From: CAZFNQ01 sp964652125
GTDB taxonomy: Bacteria; Patescibacteriota; Saccharimonadia; Saccharimonadales; JANWIN01
DNA: 6,240 bases
NCBI GenBank assembly: GCA_964652125.1
Contig: CAZZAE010000047.1
Coordinates: 1-6,240, forward strand
Direction of reading: 5' to 3'
Below the pieces are notes generated by a model. That model was not told where the DNA came from. It was given only the letters and a program-made list of their open reading frames with translations, and ran no database searches. Below, in pieces: positions 5,655 to 6,240 of the stretch. Positions within the stretch are counted from its first letter, which is position 1, and every line of letters begins with the position of its first letter. The position numbers and the translations under genes are program-made.

Positions 5655-6041
5655 TTACTCTGTTCTTGGCAATACATCTTGCGTAGCTGCGTTGTCAGTT
5701 TGTTCAGCTACGTTGGGAATGGTAGGCGGAGTTTCAAAAGTTGTAGTAGTTCCTCTGCCCACCTTAATTATAGGCTCTGTTGTAGTTGTTGAGGCTTCCG
5801 TAGAAGAAGTAGGATCAACTATAACTGTACTTGTAGTTTCAGACGTGCTAGAAGATTCTGGGCTAGTAGAGCTAGTGCTCTGGTCTGTAATAGTAGTTCT
5901 TGGGATAGGTTGGGCATTTGCGCCTGTACTCAATAGACTCATAAGAGCCATGCTACCACCGCCAAATGCCGCTCCAACGCGCCTGCCTGTAGTCAGCTTA
6001 TTACTGGGTTCTTGGGATTTTTTGGTAAAAGGATTTTCCAT
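5655..6041 (-). CDS. Small Ser/Thr-rich secreted protein ending at LPRTE
   Basis: This 128-residue protein is related in layout to the LANTG protein at 4909-5397. It has a signal peptide at 1-43 (KLTTGRR, then a hydrophobic core ending in ANA), a Ser/Thr-rich stalk at ~49-88, one IKVGRGTTTT module (92-101) and a Pro-rich linker. It stops at residues 124-128, LPRTE, where a sortase substrate would have LPxTG followed by a membrane segment. No hydrophobic or basic continuation is found in any frame downstream, so a simple frameshift is not the cause. It may be released, retained in another way, or a decayed wall protein. The ATG at 6041 falls at the predicted transcription start, so the mRNA is probably leaderless; no Shine-Dalgarno site is present. 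A terminator follows the gene. Confidence 0.82.
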   Translation of the reverse strand: MENPFTKKSQEPSNKLTTGRRVGAAFGGGSMALMSLLSTGANAQPIPRTTITDQSTSSTSPESSSTSETTSTVIVDPTSSTEASTTTTEPIIKVGRGTTTTFETPPTIPNVAEQTDNAATQDVLPRTE

Positions 6042-6047
6042 AACTCT

Positions 6048-6076
6048 ATACTACTACAAAAAGGCAGAATTGTCAA
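6048..6076 (-). promoter_or_regulatory. Promoter giving a probably leaderless mRNA (LPRTE protein)
   Basis: TTGACA (6076-6071), a 17-bp spacer and TAGTAT (6053-6048) precede the ATG at 6041, with six bases between the -10 box and the start codon. Transcription should begin at or next to the A of the ATG. The design matches the promoter at 4873-4901 almost exactly. Confidence 0.75.
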
Positions 6077-6077
6077 C

Positions 6078-6090
6078 TGTTTATGCTTTT
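6078..6090 (-). promoter_or_regulatory. 13-bp box shared with the other wall-protein promoter (copy 2)
   Basis: On the minus strand, AAAAGCATAAACA lies one base before the -35 box, identical in sequence and spacing to the copy at 4859-4871. Confidence 0.6.
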
Positions 6091-6240
6091 TACAGATGAA
6101 TTTTTGTATGTTTTGCAATTTATGTGGGGTTCTAGTAAGGGAACTTGCAACATTACTGTGAATAAGGCCAACAGCAGGTGCCAGTATAAGCGCCAAGATA
6201 GATATCAAGAGACCTATAGCTTAGTCCTTGAATAAAAATT
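6091..6240. other. Unassigned region at the right edge
   Basis: No convincing gene was found here. A minus-strand frame beginning at a TTG (6208) starts with a hydrophobic stretch, but it runs straight through the promoter and first codons of the LPRTE protein gene in another frame and has no ribosome binding site. TTGCAA occurs twice (6113-6118 and 6144-6149), without further structure. Confidence 0.4.

Noticed and set aside
5692..6099. A long plus-strand frame opposite the LPRTE protein
   Set aside because: It is the antisense of a Ser/Thr-rich repeat, giving a Val-rich product with no start signals.
5993..6208. A 71-codon minus-strand frame starting at TTG with a hydrophobic beginning
   Set aside because: It overlaps the promoter and start of the LPRTE protein gene in another frame, has no ribosome binding site, and only its first ~20 residues look protein-like.
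1..6240. CRISPR array, insertion sequence or alternative genetic code
   Set aside because: No regularly spaced direct repeats, transposase or terminal inverted repeats were seen, and all genes read with the standard code without in-frame TGA.

Overview
The window looks like part of an AT-rich Patescibacteria (CPR) genome, most likely Saccharibacteria (TM7). This rests on the make-up of the genes: exported proteins with Lys/Arg-rich tails before a single hydrophobic segment (one ending in a 'KSFAA' junction, which I recall as common in this group), FN3- and Ig-like adhesive domains, an Actinobacteria-like secreted metallopeptidase, and a 23S rRNA gene with no 16S gene beside it. All five protein genes read with the standard code (stops TAA and TAG, no in-frame TGA), which argues against Gracilibacteria/SR1. 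The phylum call is inference; no search was run.

Layout. Positions 1-131 (minus) are the 5' end of a 23S rRNA gene that runs off the left edge. Positions 132-385 are its structured leader, and a good sigma70-type promoter (TTGACT-17-TATTAT) lies at 392-420. Upstream on the same strand are three genes for exported proteins: a subtilisin-family protease with an FN3 domain (481-2160), a zinc metallopeptidase-like protein (2238-3572) and a CAP/SCP-domain protein (3696-4718). A divergent gene on the plus strand (4909-5397) encodes a small Ser/Thr-rich wall protein with an LANTG-type sorting signal. It converges on a tRNA-Ala(UGC) gene (5413-5489, minus). A GC-rich stretch of small hairpins and a terminator follow, then a second small Ser/Thr-rich secreted protein (5655-6041, minus) that ends exactly at LPRTE. 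Nothing could be assigned in 6091-6240.

Together, every protein gene here encodes a surface or secreted product: two peptidases, a CAP protein and two sortase-type stalk proteins. This fits an epibiont that works on, or sticks to, a host cell. The two most notable points are regulatory. First, the two small wall-protein genes have near-identical promoters (a shared 13-bp box, one base, TTGACA, 17 bp, TAnTAT) whose predicted start site falls on the ATG, so both mRNAs should be leaderless and co-regulated. Second, the 23S gene has its own promoter and no 16S gene within at least 5.8 kb upstream, while the tRNA-Ala typical of 16S-23S spacers lies about 5 kb away on the same strand.
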